Source: Candidatus Cloacimonadota bacterium (GTDB lineage Bacteria > Cloacimonadota > Cloacimonadia > Cloacimonadales > Cloacimonadaceae). From it: a stretch of DNA of 64,000 nt. The stretch is from assembly GCA_029561955.1 (NCBI GenBank), contig JAKQWO010000027.1:1-64000 (forward strand). Reading direction: 5' to 3'. The translations under genes were made by a program, and so were the position numbers. Shown here piece by piece: positions 53,056 through 62,029 of the stretch (positions are counted from its first letter, which is position 1; each line of letters starts with the position of its first letter). The notes beneath the pieces were generated by a model. It had not been told where the DNA came from and made no database searches. It was given only the letters and a program-made list of their open reading frames with translations.

Positions 53056-54663
53056 TTGGACACAATAATGAACGCAAATGATCAGATCACCATCAAAGAA
53101 GCCAGCTCCTGGGCCAGCGAGCTGATGGGCAAGAAGATAACTGCATCCAACATCAGCTATTTGATCCAATATGGCAGGATAAAGAAAATCTCAGAAAACG
53201 GCTCTACCTATGTATCCAAAGAGGAGTTATCGCGCTATTATAAAAGCACTTATAAAAGCAGAAAGGACGAGTGGAAGCAGATCTTGGGCGATGACCTCAA
53301 TTGGTCACTTTCCTTTGAGCAATACAAGGAATCCCAGACCACCAAACACGTTCATCGTTTGCATCCCTATAAGGGCAAGTTCATTCCTCAATTGGTGGAG
53401 TATTTCCTGGATACTCACACCGATAACTTCAAGAAGGAAGTTTACTTCCGGCCCGGCGATATAGTGCTTGATCCTTTCGTTGGCAGCGGCACGACCCTGG
53501 TTCAGGCAGCCGAACTGGGTTTGCACAGTATTGGCGTTGACGTTTCTGCCTTTAACGTGATGATCGCAGCCTGTAAGCTCCAGAGATATGATTACGCCGA
53601 GCTGCAAAAGCAGATCAAACACATCACCTCAGTCTTGGAAGAACATCTGCAGTCGACAAATGCCTTGGAGTTTGAACAGCGCCTTTTGCAGGAGCTTTAC
53701 GACTTCAATTCCAAATACTTCCCCTCTCCAGACTACAAGTATTGGTTGAAAAACAAGGAGATAGACGACAAGCAATACGGTGCTGAAAAGGAGAAGATGT
53801 TTTTGCCCATCTATGAGGATTTGCTGCATAAGTACCAGATCAAGCTACTGACAGAAAACCCAAAAAGCTTTTTGGATAAATGGTTTATCCATCCCATCCG
53901 GGAAGAGATGGAGCTCGTCTTTGAACAGATTCGCAAGATCGAAGACGTCAACACCAAGAGACTCTTGGCTCTGATCCTGAGCCGAACCATCAGAAGCTGC
54001 AGAGCCACTACGCATGCGGACTTGGCTACCCTGATCGAGCCGTTGACCACCACCTATTATTGCCGTAAACACGGTAAGATCTGCAAGCCTCTCTTCTCGA
54101 TGCTCAAATGGTGGAACACCTACACCAAAGACACCATCAAACGCTTGCAGCAGTTTGAAAAGCTAAGAAAAAACACCTTCCAAGCTTGTATTGCAGACGA
54201 TAGCAGAACGGTGGATTTGATCGCTAAGATCAGAGAATTCAATCCTGCATTTGCTGAAATGGTGCAGACGCAGAAGATTAAGGGCATCTTCACGTCACCG
54301 CCCTATGTGGGCTTGATAGATTACCACGAACAGCACGCCTATGCCTATGACCTCTTTGGCTTTGAACGCAAAGATGAGCTGGAAGTGGGGCCGCTCTACA
54401 AGGGTCAAGGCTTGGAAGCCCAGGAAAGCTATGTTCAGGGCGTTTCTGAGGTGCTGATTAACTCCAAAAAGTATCTGCAAGAGGATTACGACGTGTTTTT
54501 GGTGTCCAACGATAAATACAACCTCTATCCCGAAATTGCCAAAAAGGCCGGCATGAAGATCGTAAATAGATTCAAAAGACCGGTCTTAAATAGAACCGAA
54601 AAAGATAAAAACGCCTATTCAGAAATCATTTTCCACCTGAAAGAAGATGGGGAGAACAAATGA
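53056..54663 (+). CDS. type II DNA methyltransferase with N-terminal helix-turn-helix
   Basis: Two parts are visible. Residues ~10-60 look like a MerR/excisionase-style winged helix (ITIKEASSWASELMGKK, LIQYGRIKKISENGSTYVSKEEL). The rest is an amino-methyltransferase with the AdoMet motif DPFVGSGTTLVQAAELG (about residue 138) and catalytic TSPPYVGLIDYHEQ (about 415), order I then IV. SPPY fits N4-cytosine or N6-adenine methylation. A possible TRD lies between or after. Start: TTG 53056 or ATG 53068, neither with an ideal ribosome site (AAGGA at 53048). Its stop overlaps the endonuclease start. The HTH may repress its own promoter, as in other R-M systems; that is inference. Confidence 0.88.
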   Translation: MDTIMNANDQITIKEASSWASELMGKKITASNISYLIQYGRIKKISENGSTYVSKEELSRYYKSTYKSRKDEWKQILGDDLNWSLSFEQYKESQTTKHVHRLHPYKGKFIPQLVEYFLDTHTDNFKKEVYFRPGDIVLDPFVGSGTTLVQAAELGLHSIGVDVSAFNVMIAACKLQRYDYAELQKQIKHITSVLEEHLQSTNALEFEQRLLQELYDFNSKYFPSPDYKYWLKNKEIDDKQYGAEKEKMFLPIYEDLLHKYQIKLLTENPKSFLDKWFIHPIREEMELVFEQIRKIEDVNTKRLLALILSRTIRSCRATTHADLATLIEPLTTTYYCRKHGKICKPLFSMLKWWNTYTKDTIKRLQQFEKLRKNTFQACIADDSRTVDLIAKIREFNPAFAEMVQTQKIKGIFTSPPYVGLIDYHEQHAYAYDLFGFERKDELEVGPLYKGQGLEAQESYVQGVSEVLINSKKYLQEDYDVFLVSNDKYNLYPEIAKKAGMKIVNRFKRPVLNRTEKDKNAYSEIIFHLKEDGENK

Positions 54664-55430
54664 ACGCTCAACAAGTAGCCGAATTGCAAGGCATCATCAC
54701 CAATTCCTTGCGCAACAAGCTGGCTAACTACAATCCTGAAAGTAAACACATGCCTTTTCACACCCGGCTTTTGGGCAAAGATAGGATGGCACTTTATTCC
54801 TTTATTCAGTCTCTAAATACCACCTTTGGAATCTCGATTTTTGAACCTGTGGCTGTGTATTTGGGTAGCACCAGATTCAGGGAATCACTAAGAAACCAAG
54901 TTGCAGGATCTACAATATCTTCAGAAGCCTCAGCTTTGATCGAGAGAACGATGAATGAACTCGTAGCGGGTAACACTCGCACCAACAAACTCGAAGAAAT
55001 AGAGCGCATTAGAGAGGTTTGCCAAAGCGGAAGCCCAATTGAGGTAAAGCCTGTTAGAGTAGACCTGAAACTGGTCAATGAAGACAGGCAAGTGTACCTG
55101 ATTGATCTTAAGACCGCAAAGCCCAATATCAATGAGTTCAAGGCATACAAACGCACATTATTGGAGTGGGTAGCTGCCTCCCTATATCAAGATCCCAGCC
55201 TGCAGATTCATACCCTTTTGGCAATTCCCTACAACCCTTATGAGCCAAAACCATATGAGCGGTGGACAATAAACTCCTTGATAGACACCGATCATGAGCT
55301 AATGGTAGGTAAGCAATTCTGGGATTTTTTGGCTGGTTCTGGCACCTATGAGCTTCTTTTGGATGCCTTTGAAACGGTGGGGATTGAGATGCGAGATGAG
55401 ATAGACGCTCGTTTTGCAGAACTTGAATGA
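54660..55430 (+). CDS. type II restriction endonuclease, TdeIII-like
   Basis: The 256-residue protein resembles the TdeIII family (HTRLLGKDRMALYSFIQSL; then RTLLEWVAASLY). The catalytic PD-(D/E)xK pattern is VRVDLKL with D135, then YLIDLKTAKPN with D149 and K151. TdeIII cuts GGNCC; whether this enzyme has the same target is unknown, since family membership is from recollected pattern and not a search. It overlaps the methylase stop by four bases (ATGA), so methylase translation comes first. The gene is visibly more AT-rich than the housekeeping genes that follow, consistent with transfer. Confidence 0.82.
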   Translation: MNAQQVAELQGIITNSLRNKLANYNPESKHMPFHTRLLGKDRMALYSFIQSLNTTFGISIFEPVAVYLGSTRFRESLRNQVAGSTISSEASALIERTMNELVAGNTRTNKLEEIERIREVCQSGSPIEVKPVRVDLKLVNEDRQVYLIDLKTAKPNINEFKAYKRTLLEWVAASLYQDPSLQIHTLLAIPYNPYEPKPYERWTINSLIDTDHELMVGKQFWDFLAGSGTYELLLDAFETVGIEMRDEIDARFAELE

Positions 55431-55560
55431 GAGCTTGCCTGTCAGGGCTGCGCTGCAGTACGGGCGGTCGATGAACCGCCGCTGAACGGTCGCTCGCCGA
55501 AGCGACCAAGCAAGCACCGCTTGCTTTCTATTCAAAGCCATTCCATTCCCTCCCCAGCCA
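55431..55560. repeat. type A repeats after the restriction gene
   Basis: The stretch has GTACGGGCGGTCGATGAACC, GGTCGCTCGCCGAAGCGACC and AAGCAAGCACCGCTTGCTT, the same set as at 36.9 and 61.5 kb. Confidence 0.75.
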
Positions 55561-55573
55561 AGCCAGCATGATT

Positions 55574-55625
55574 TTTCACTTGCCATAAAAGTGCCTGTTA
55601 CAGATTATGGCACTCAACTGTGAAA
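55574..55625. repeat. nested inverted repeat upstream of queD
   Basis: TTTCAC (55574-55579) pairs with GTGAAA (55620-55625), and inside it GCCATAA (55582-55588) pairs with TTATGGC (55605-55611). The structure lies 28 bases ahead of the queD ATG and could be an operator or leader hairpin. Confidence 0.55.
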
Positions 55626-55653
55626 TCGTGATTTAAGCGTATCTTAGGAGATA

Positions 55654-56028
55654 ATGATGTATAGACTGAGTGTGAGTGACAGCTTCAGTGCTGCCCACAA
55701 ATTGTGTGGCTATGAAGGTGCCTGCAAAAACCTGCACGGCCACAATTGGAAGGTGAAGGTTACTCTGGCCTGTGATGTTCTTGATGACATCGGTATGGCC
55801 TTGGATTTTGGGGTGATCAAGCGGCTCCTGGGAGAGATTCTGGGTGAGCTGGATCACAGTTATCTCAATGATCTGCCCTATTTTAAAGAGAAGAACCCCA
55901 CCAGCGAAAACTTATCACGTTATATCTATGAGCGTTTTGAGGCGGCTTTGACACAGCTTCCCGGCAGGGTGGAAAGCGTGGAAGTCTTTGAATCAGAACG
56001 CAGTTCGGTGACTTATAGCTATGTTTAG
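55654..56028 (+). CDS. queD: 6-carboxytetrahydropterin synthase
   Basis: QueD converts dihydroneopterin triphosphate to 6-carboxytetrahydropterin in queuosine and preQ0 synthesis. Zinc ligands are H15, H28 and H30 (FSAAHKLCGYEGACKNLHGH), and catalytic Cys is C24. The later LDHSYLND and PTSENLSRYIYE are typical. Length of 124 residues is normal. AGGAG precedes a double ATG (55654 or 55657). It overlaps engB by eight bases and opens an operon that also contains the tRNA-modification gene mnmG. Confidence 0.94.
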   Translation: MMYRLSVSDSFSAAHKLCGYEGACKNLHGHNWKVKVTLACDVLDDIGMALDFGVIKRLLGEILGELDHSYLNDLPYFKEKNPTSENLSRYIYERFEAALTQLPGRVESVEVFESERSSVTYSYV

Positions 56029-56635
56029 ATTAGTTCAGAGCTTTTTCGTCAAATCTGCGGTTGATCCTGCAGATTATCCCGCCAGCGCTTTCAGTGAATT
56101 TGCCTTTGTGGGTAGGAGCAATGTGGGTAAATCCACACTCATCAACCTGATAACCGGAATGAACAAACTGGCCAAGACCAGCTCTACACCCGGAAAGACC
56201 AAGCTGCTCAATTTCTTTTTGACGCGCTACAAAGACGATGAAACCGGCACCGAGGGGCGGCTGCAACTCACAGACTTGCCCGGCTATGGATATGCCTCGG
56301 TGAGCCAGGCTGAGATGGAGAAGTGGCGCAGGATGGTGATGCGTTATTTTGAGGAGCGTGAGTCTTTGAAAGCCATCCTCGTTTTGGTGGATATCCGGCA
56401 TGAAGCGGATCCCAAGGACGTCCTGATGTTGGAGATCCTGCAAGCCAGAGAGATGCCCTATTGCGTGGTGGCTACCAAGGCGGACAAGATTCCCAAGACC
56501 AAGATCAAGAGCACAGTGGAGCTTTTGGCCAAGGGTTTGGGGCTGGAGCCGGAAGAGATTTTCCCCGTTTCCGCTCTGAAGAAGACGGGGCTGGAGAAGG
56601 TCTATGAGTGGATGCGCAGTCACGTGATCGGCTAA
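56021..56635 (+). CDS. engB: ribosome-biogenesis GTPase EngB (YihA/YsxC)
   Basis: This essential GTPase helps assemble the large ribosomal subunit. G1 is GRSNVGKST (about residues 31-39), G3 is DLPGYGYASV, G4 is TKADK, and the SALKKTGL segment is G5-like. Length of 204 residues is standard. Its ATG lies within the queD end, showing coupled translation. mnmG follows after ten bases. Confidence 0.95.
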   Translation: MFRLVQSFFVKSAVDPADYPASAFSEFAFVGRSNVGKSTLINLITGMNKLAKTSSTPGKTKLLNFFLTRYKDDETGTEGRLQLTDLPGYGYASVSQAEMEKWRRMVMRYFEERESLKAILVLVDIRHEADPKDVLMLEILQAREMPYCVVATKADKIPKTKIKSTVELLAKGLGLEPEEIFPVSALKKTGLEKVYEWMRSHVIG

Positions 56636-56645
56636 GAGCTTGTAA

Positions 56646-58460
56646 GTGAACAGATACGAGGTTCTGGTGGTGGGTGCGGGCCATGCCGGCATCGAAGCGG
56701 GCTTGGCGAGTGCCAGAAGAGGAGTCAAAACGGCTGTCTTTACCATCAAGCTGGAAAATGTGGGCGTCATGAGCTGCAACCCCAGCATCGGCGGGCCGGC
56801 CAAGGGGCATCTGGCCAAAGAAATCGACGCTTTGGGCGGCGAACTGGGCTACTGCGCAGACTTGAGCGGTATCCACTTCAGAATGCTAAACAAGAAGAAG
56901 GGTCCGGCGGTGTGGGCGCCACGCAGCCAAAACGACAGGCGGCTCTATAGCACGCACATGCACAAGGTGCTGGAGGAGCAGGAAAACCTTACCTTGATCG
57001 AGGCCACCATCACCAAAATCTTGGTCAAGGATGGCGAGGTATACGGTCTGGAGAGTCAGATCGGCTCGCAATACTTTGCGCCCAAGGTGATTTTGGCGAT
57101 GGGGACCTTCCTCAGGGGAACGCTGCATGTGGGCGAAAGCGTGGTTTCCGGCGGACGCAGCGGTGAGCCGGCGTCCATCGAGCTGAGCGACTCGCTGAAG
57201 TCTTTGGGCTTTGAACTGCTGCGTTTCAAGACGGGGACGCCCCCACGGGTGGACTTGCGCAGCCTGGATTACAGCGTTTTGGAGGAGCAGCCCGGTGATG
57301 CGGAGCCCAGCGGATATTCATATTATCGGGATGTGGAGCTGAAGAATCTGGCATCCTGTTACATCACACGCACCACGCCTGAGACGCATCGCTTGATCAG
57401 CGAAAACATCGGCCTGTCCTCGCTCTATGGGGGCATGATAGAGGGCGTGGGGGCGAGGTACTGTCCTTCCATCGAGGATAAGATCGTAAAGTTTCCGCAG
57501 CGGGACAGCCATCAGATTTTCATCGAGCCGGAAGGGCTTTACACTTTTGAGGGTTATGTGAATGGCATTTCTACCTCATTGCCGGCGGATATTCAGGAAC
57601 AGATTGTGCACAGCATCCCGGGTTTGGAGCAGGCACGCATCATGCGCTATGCCTATGCGATTGAATATGATTGCATCCCGGCGGCGGAGATAGACAGCTC
57701 GCTGGAATCCAAGCGGATAGAGGGTTTGTATCTTGCGGGGCAGATCAATGGAACTTCGGGCTATGAAGAGGCGGCGGCGCAGGGGCTGATGGCGGGCATC
57801 AATGCCACGCTGGCCTTGGAAGGCAAGGAACCGCTCATCCTCAGCCGGTCGCAGGCTTATATCGGTGTTTTGGTGGATGATCTGGTCACGCGGGGCACCA
57901 ACGAGCCCTATCGGATGTTCACTTCCCGAGCGGAATATAGGCTGATGCTGAGGCAGGATAATGCGGACGAGCGGCTGATGGAGCTGGGCTATAAGCTGGG
58001 TTTGGTGAGTGAGATCAGATACAGTCGCTTTTGTGAGATGCTGGAGCTCAAAGAGCGGGAGATGCAGCGGCTCAAGACAGAGAAGAGCCGTGAGTCCATT
58101 CCCTTTGCGACGCTGCTCAAGCGGCCGGAGATCACTTTTGAGAGTTTGAAAGAGCATGGTTATCAGCCCTCGCCTTTTCTGGACAGGGACGTGGCCTCAC
58201 GCATCGAGTTGGCCATCAAATATGAGGGTTACCTCAAGCGGGCGCAGGAGGAGATCGAGCGTTTCAGCTCTTCGGAAGACGTCCTGCTGCCCAGTGAAAT
58301 CGACTATTTGAGCATTTCCACATTGGCGACCGAAGCCAGGGAAAAACTGGCGAAGATTCGTCCCAGAAACTTGGCGCAGGCTTTGCGTGTGCCGGGTGTA
58401 AATTATACGGATGCAAGTGCGCTCATGGTTTGGTTGCGCAAGCATAAGGAAACTAAATGA
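56646..58460 (+). CDS. mnmG: tRNA uridine 5-carboxymethylaminomethyl modification enzyme
   Basis: MnmG (GidA) with MnmE adds carboxymethylaminomethyl to wobble U34. FAD site: [12 protein letters not shown] (residues 8-19). [24 protein letters not shown] and the KTGTPPRVD signature follow. The C-terminal helical domain ends [20 protein letters not shown]. The gene starts with GTG at 56646. The 604 residues are close to the family norm. The stop overlaps the next ATG (ATGA). No mnmE is in this window. Confidence 0.96.
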   Translation: MNRYEVLVVGAGHAGIEAGLASARRGVKTAVFTIKLENVGVMSCNPSIGGPAKGHLAKEIDALGGELGYCADLSGIHFRMLNKKKGPAVWAPRSQNDRRLYSTHMHKVLEEQENLTLIEATITKILVKDGEVYGLESQIGSQYFAPKVILAMGTFLRGTLHVGESVVSGGRSGEPASIELSDSLKSLGFELLRFKTGTPPRVDLRSLDYSVLEEQPGDAEPSGYSYYRDVELKNLASCYITRTTPETHRLISENIGLSSLYGGMIEGVGARYCPSIEDKIVKFPQRDSHQIFIEPEGLYTFEGYVNGISTSLPADIQEQIVHSIPGLEQARIMRYAYAIEYDCIPAAEIDSSLESKRIEGLYLAGQINGTSGYEEAAAQGLMAGINATLALEGKEPLILSRSQAYIGVLVDDLVTRGTNEPYRMFTSRAEYRLMLRQDNADERLMELGYKLGLVSEIRYSRFCEMLELKEREMQRLKTEKSRESIPFATLLKRPEITFESLKEHGYQPSPFLDRDVASRIELAIKYEGYLKRAQEEIERFSSSEDVLLPSEIDYLSISTLATEAREKLAKIRPRNLAQALRVPGVNYTDASALMVWLRKHKETK

Positions 58461-59263
58461 AAAGAATATCGCTTTTGTTGATGATCGTGATCAGCTTGGC
58501 TGCCTGTGCGAATCATAAGGTGATGCCGGTGGTTGCGGAGCCGGAAGCTCTGGTGGAGATCGGTGATTTTGAGGCGCCGGCTTGGCTGTGGCAGGTGCCT
58601 TCCGGTAGCTATGCCATCGGTTTTGCCTACACGGATACGCATCTGGAGGCCAAAGCTGATTCCATCGCCAGAGAATATGCCGCGGTGGTGCTTTCCCGCA
58701 ATCACAGCAGCTTTGTGGTGGATAAAAAGGCCGTCTATGAGTGGGCGGATGAGGTGAATTCAGGCTCCAAAGAAGCAAAGCTCAATCTGGTGGTGAGTGC
58801 GGATATAGAGTATCTGCAGAAGGCGCATCAGGAGCTGATCAAGCTGGATTCGATCGATGTGATGGGCTATTACCTGGCGCTGTATGGCTTTATCGATGGA
58901 ACGGTGGACGGACAAGCCAGGCTGATGAGAGGAAATCAAGTGCCGGCTTGGTGTGAAGACGCCAGTGTGACCCAAGATGGCAAGGTGATCAACGTGGTGT
59001 CATCAGGTTTGGCAGCTTCGCTCCCGGATGCCTGGTCTATGGCACATGAAAAAGCGCTGACTCTGATGGGAAAATACAGGCTGCAAAAGATAGCGGGATC
59101 GCATGAGAGCTCGGAGGAGTTGGACATCCGCAAGTTTGTGGATGAAACGGTGACCATCTCCTATAAGGCATACTTGGATAAATGCTTTATCGTGCCCATC
59201 AAAACAGATGGGATGCAAAGCTTTAGGGTGTATCTGAGTTTAAGGAGTCAGGACGGACAATGA
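58457..59263 (+). CDS. lipoprotein, LPP20-like
   Basis: A lipoprotein signal ([12 protein letters not shown], cysteine about residue 17) leads into a ~250-residue domain with [18 protein letters not shown] and [17 protein letters not shown], like LPP20-family outer-membrane lipoproteins, whose function is poorly known. Two LPP20-style halves may be present (a second one at [10 protein letters not shown]... [12 protein letters not shown]). It overlaps mnmG and kdsB by four bases each, so it belongs to the same transcript. Confidence 0.75.
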   Translation: MKRISLLLMIVISLAACANHKVMPVVAEPEALVEIGDFEAPAWLWQVPSGSYAIGFAYTDTHLEAKADSIAREYAAVVLSRNHSSFVVDKKAVYEWADEVNSGSKEAKLNLVVSADIEYLQKAHQELIKLDSIDVMGYYLALYGFIDGTVDGQARLMRGNQVPAWCEDASVTQDGKVINVVSSGLAASLPDAWSMAHEKALTLMGKYRLQKIAGSHESSEELDIRKFVDETVTISYKAYLDKCFIVPIKTDGMQSFRVYLSLRSQDGQ

Positions 59264-59979
59264 GAGCAGCAGCGATAATTCCGGCCCGTTTGGGCAGTAC
59301 GAGATTTCCGGAAAAGCCGCTTGCTATGCTGGGCGGGAAATGCCTCATCACCCGCGTGTGGGAGGCGGTGGTCAAGACGGCGCTCTTTGACGAGGTGATC
59401 GTGGCGACGGATGATGAGCGCATCCTAGAGGTGGTCTTGGCAGCCGGAGGCAAGGCGCAGATGACCCGCAGCGACCATCCGAGCGGTTCGGATCGCGTGG
59501 CAGAGGTGGCATCCGGCTTGGAGGCAGACATCATCGTAAACGTGCAGGGAGACGAGCCTTTCATTTCTGCGGAAGTCTTGAAGCCGCTTCTGGAGAGCTT
59601 CCGTGATGACGAGGTGCAGATGGCTTCGCTGATGACGCCTATTTTGGATGATAAGATGTTGCATGATCCCGGCTGCGTAAAGGTGGTGACGGATGCGTCT
59701 GGTAGAGCGCTCTACTTTTCGCGCAGTCTGATTCCCTATGACCGGGATGGTAAAAGTGGCTATAAGTATATGCGCCACATCGGGGTATATGCGTGGCGCA
59801 AGGAGACCTTGCTTGAGTTTGTGAGCCTGAGCGTGGGCAAGCTGGAGAGCGTGGAAAAGCTGGAGCAATTGCGGGTGCTGGAGAATGGAATCGGCATCTA
59901 TATGGTGGAGACGGACTATCAGGGCATTGGCATCGACACACTGGAGGATTTGGAGAGGGCTGAGAGGATGATCAAATGA
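59260..59979 (+). CDS. kdsB: CMP-Kdo synthetase (3-deoxy-manno-octulosonate cytidylyltransferase)
   Basis: KdsB activates Kdo with CTP for lipid A-core synthesis, direct evidence of a lipopolysaccharide-type outer membrane. Motif IPARLGSTRFPEKPLA is the nucleotide-binding start; NVQGDEPF and HIGVYAWRKETLLEF complete the family pattern. 239 residues is typical. It overlaps both neighbours (ATGA at each end). Confidence 0.96.
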   Translation: MRAAAIIPARLGSTRFPEKPLAMLGGKCLITRVWEAVVKTALFDEVIVATDDERILEVVLAAGGKAQMTRSDHPSGSDRVAEVASGLEADIIVNVQGDEPFISAEVLKPLLESFRDDEVQMASLMTPILDDKMLHDPGCVKVVTDASGRALYFSRSLIPYDRDGKSGYKYMRHIGVYAWRKETLLEFVSLSVGKLESVEKLEQLRVLENGIGIYMVETDYQGIGIDTLEDLERAERMIK

Positions 59980-61373
59980 GAAGATTTGCGATTTTACTTG
60001 TATTGAGCGTGTTTGTTATCGGTCTGCCGGCGGTGGCTTTGCGCATCCTGCATACCAACGACAGCCACGGCGCATATCACAGCGTGCCAGGCGCTTGCGG
60101 CTCTTATGAAAGCCTCTGGGAACACTTGGATCACAACCGCAGCACGGCGGAGCGAAGCATCTATCTGGATGCCGGAGACCAGCAGACGGGCTCGGCTTTT
60201 TCTGCCAGGAAATACGCCGGAGCGGTGGGTGGAGCGGTGATAGCTGTATTCAACCGTTTGGGCTTGGATGCCGCCACCTTGGGCAATCATGAATACGATC
60301 AGAGTCCGGCCAATTTGGTGCGGCTCACAAATCTGGCAAACTATCCCTTCATCAGCAGCAATATCGTGAATAAGGCCGATGGGAAGCCACGCTTTAAGCC
60401 TTGGCATATCATTGAGAGGGATGGAGTGAAGGTGGGGATTTTGGGGCTGACGACGCTGGATTTGGGTGAGAAGGTGAAGGCTCAAAACGTGGCGGATATC
60501 AGGCTGTTGCCCTATAAACAAGCGGTGGAACTCTATCTGGATGAGGTGGATAGAGCTTCTGACCTGGTGGTGCTGCTCACGCATAACGGTTTTGAGGCGG
60601 ATAGTCTCTTGGCGACGCAGCTCGATGAGCGGGTGGATCTGATCATCGGTGGGCACAGTCATCATGTTTTGGAGCCGGCGGTGCAGGTGAATGGCATCTG
60701 GATCGCTCAGGCAGGCAGTCATCTGCGCTTTTTGGGCGTGCTGGATCTGGAGGTGGAGGACGACTGCATCGTGTCGCTTCAGAGCCGCTTGGAGCCCATC
60801 ACCTTGGAAGCATCCAGAGAGAATCCGGTGAGGCTGTTTGTGAAGCAGGTCTCGGATGAGATTGAGGCTCATCTGGGCAGGGTGATAGCGCATCTGCCCG
60901 TGGATTGGCAGCCGAATAAGTATGAATCCACCGTCCTGTCCAAATGGATGGCCAATGCACTCTACAAGCAGTATCAGGACAGCGCGGACATCGCTATCCT
61001 CAACAACGGCGGTTTTCGCCGCTTCATCCCCGCGGGAGATGTGACGCTGCGGGATATGCACGAGATGCTGCCTTTTGAAAACTATGTAAATATCTTTAGT
61101 TGCTATGGACGTGACCTCATCGCCTGGCTGGGCTTAAACGAAGCGGATCCGATCGCCAGGGCTTTTGACGTCTGCGATTATTCGGATTTTGACACTTCCA
61201 AGATTCAGGCGGATAAGCTCTATCGGGTGGTGAGCCACGACTTCATCGTGGGGCAGTGGGAAAAGTATCTGGCATTTGAGCCCTTTGACGTCTTTGACAC
61301 GGGCGAGCTGATCCTGGATGCGATCTTGCGGCAGTTGGTGTCGGAGTACGGGGTGGCAGCTTCGCTGGAGTAG
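59976..61373 (+). CDS. secreted 5'-nucleotidase / metallophosphoesterase (UshA family)
   Basis: A signal peptide (FAILLVLSVFVIGLPAVA) precedes a two-metal phosphoesterase domain: ILHTNDSHGAY, LDAGDQQTG, TLGNHEYD, LTHNG and IIGGHSHH carry the metal and phosphate ligands. A C-terminal 5'-nucleotidase domain follows (LNNGGFRRFIPAGDVTLRDM, MLPFENYVNIF). The likely site is the periplasm, releasing nucleosides or phosphate. Length of 465 residues fits. The TAG stop is directly followed by type C repeats. Confidence 0.92.
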   Translation: MRRFAILLVLSVFVIGLPAVALRILHTNDSHGAYHSVPGACGSYESLWEHLDHNRSTAERSIYLDAGDQQTGSAFSARKYAGAVGGAVIAVFNRLGLDAATLGNHEYDQSPANLVRLTNLANYPFISSNIVNKADGKPRFKPWHIIERDGVKVGILGLTTLDLGEKVKAQNVADIRLLPYKQAVELYLDEVDRASDLVVLLTHNGFEADSLLATQLDERVDLIIGGHSHHVLEPAVQVNGIWIAQAGSHLRFLGVLDLEVEDDCIVSLQSRLEPITLEASRENPVRLFVKQVSDEIEAHLGRVIAHLPVDWQPNKYESTVLSKWMANALYKQYQDSADIAILNNGGFRRFIPAGDVTLRDMHEMLPFENYVNIFSCYGRDLIAWLGLNEADPIARAFDVCDYSDFDTSKIQADKLYRVVSHDFIVGQWEKYLAFEPFDVFDTGELILDAILRQLVSEYGVAASLE

Positions 61374-61662
61374 TGAGTTGCGAGTTGTGAGTTGTGAGCG
61401 GCTGCGCTGGCTTCGGAGCTTTTTAGTTTTTCCACGGATGCACACGGATTAACACGGATGAAGAATAAAAGTCCACGAATTACACGAATTATGGGATGTA
61501 CGGTCGTTAGTCGTAGCGACCAAAGCCGCACCGACCTTGTACGGGCGGTCGCCGAACCGCCGCTTCCCAAGTAGTCGGTTGTCAGTCGTCAATAGTGTCG
61601 TTAGCCGTACCGACTGAACTACCGCGCAAACATCAAGCTACCACCATAAACGAAATACCCTA
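61374..61662. repeat. gap of type C, B and A repeats after the 5'-nucleotidase gene
   Basis: Starting at the stop codon: TGAGTTGCGAGTTGTGAG, CCACGGATGCACACGGATTA (about 61431), CACGAATTACACGAATTATG (about 61473), TTGTACGGGCGGTCGCCGAA (61534 on) and GTCGGTTGTCAGTCGTC (about 61573). No gene is visible. Confidence 0.8.
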
Positions 61663-61702
61663 AACAAAAAAAGCCTCCACCCGTATGCAGGGCAGAGGCT
61701 TA
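61663..61702 (-). terminator. terminator of the zinc-ribbon gene
   Basis: On the minus strand AAGCCTCTGCCC and GGGTGGAGGCTT pair (two internal mismatches) and are followed by seven T, about 20 bases after the stop. Confidence 0.85.
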
Positions 61703-61720
61703 AGTCTATGTGCCTTCTAT

Positions 61721-61894
61721 TTATTGACGGTTTTTAGGGGCACGGTTACGGAAGGCTGCTTTCTTTGCCTTGCGGCAATCAGGGCAGCGTTGAGGCTCAT
61801 TTTGCAGACCCTTTTCACGGTAGAAATCCTGTTCACCTTCGGTGAAGACGAATTCCTTGCCGCAGTCTTTGCAGGTGAGGTTCTTGTCTGGCAT
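61721..61894 (-). CDS. 57-residue zinc-ribbon protein
   Basis: The protein starts MPDKNLTCKDCGKEFVF and has two CxxC pairs (CKDC at residues 8-11 and CPDC at 37-40), then a basic tail (RKAKKAAFRNRAPKNRQ). This is the probable zinc-ribbon (zf-trcl) family; the FTEGEQDFYREKGL phrase between the pairs is characteristic. It has a clean AGGAG ribosome site and its own terminator. The function is unknown, and the basic tail suggests nucleic acid or ribosome contact. Confidence 0.9.
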   Translation of the reverse strand: MPDKNLTCKDCGKEFVFTEGEQDFYREKGLQNEPQRCPDCRKAKKAAFRNRAPKNRQ

Positions 61895-62029
61895 GGGTAT
61901 CTCCTGTTTTAGTTTGGGGATTTAGACATTACTGAGGTGCGCCCCAAAAAGCGGAGAAACTCATGGAATGTTAAATCACACTGATTTGCGCACATTTAAA
62001 GATGGCACATTTTTGTCAATCACAATTTA

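Noticed and set aside
55574-55653. preQ1 riboswitch before queD
   Set aside because: No match to the short class I, II or III consensus that I can recall; only a generic nested hairpin is seen.
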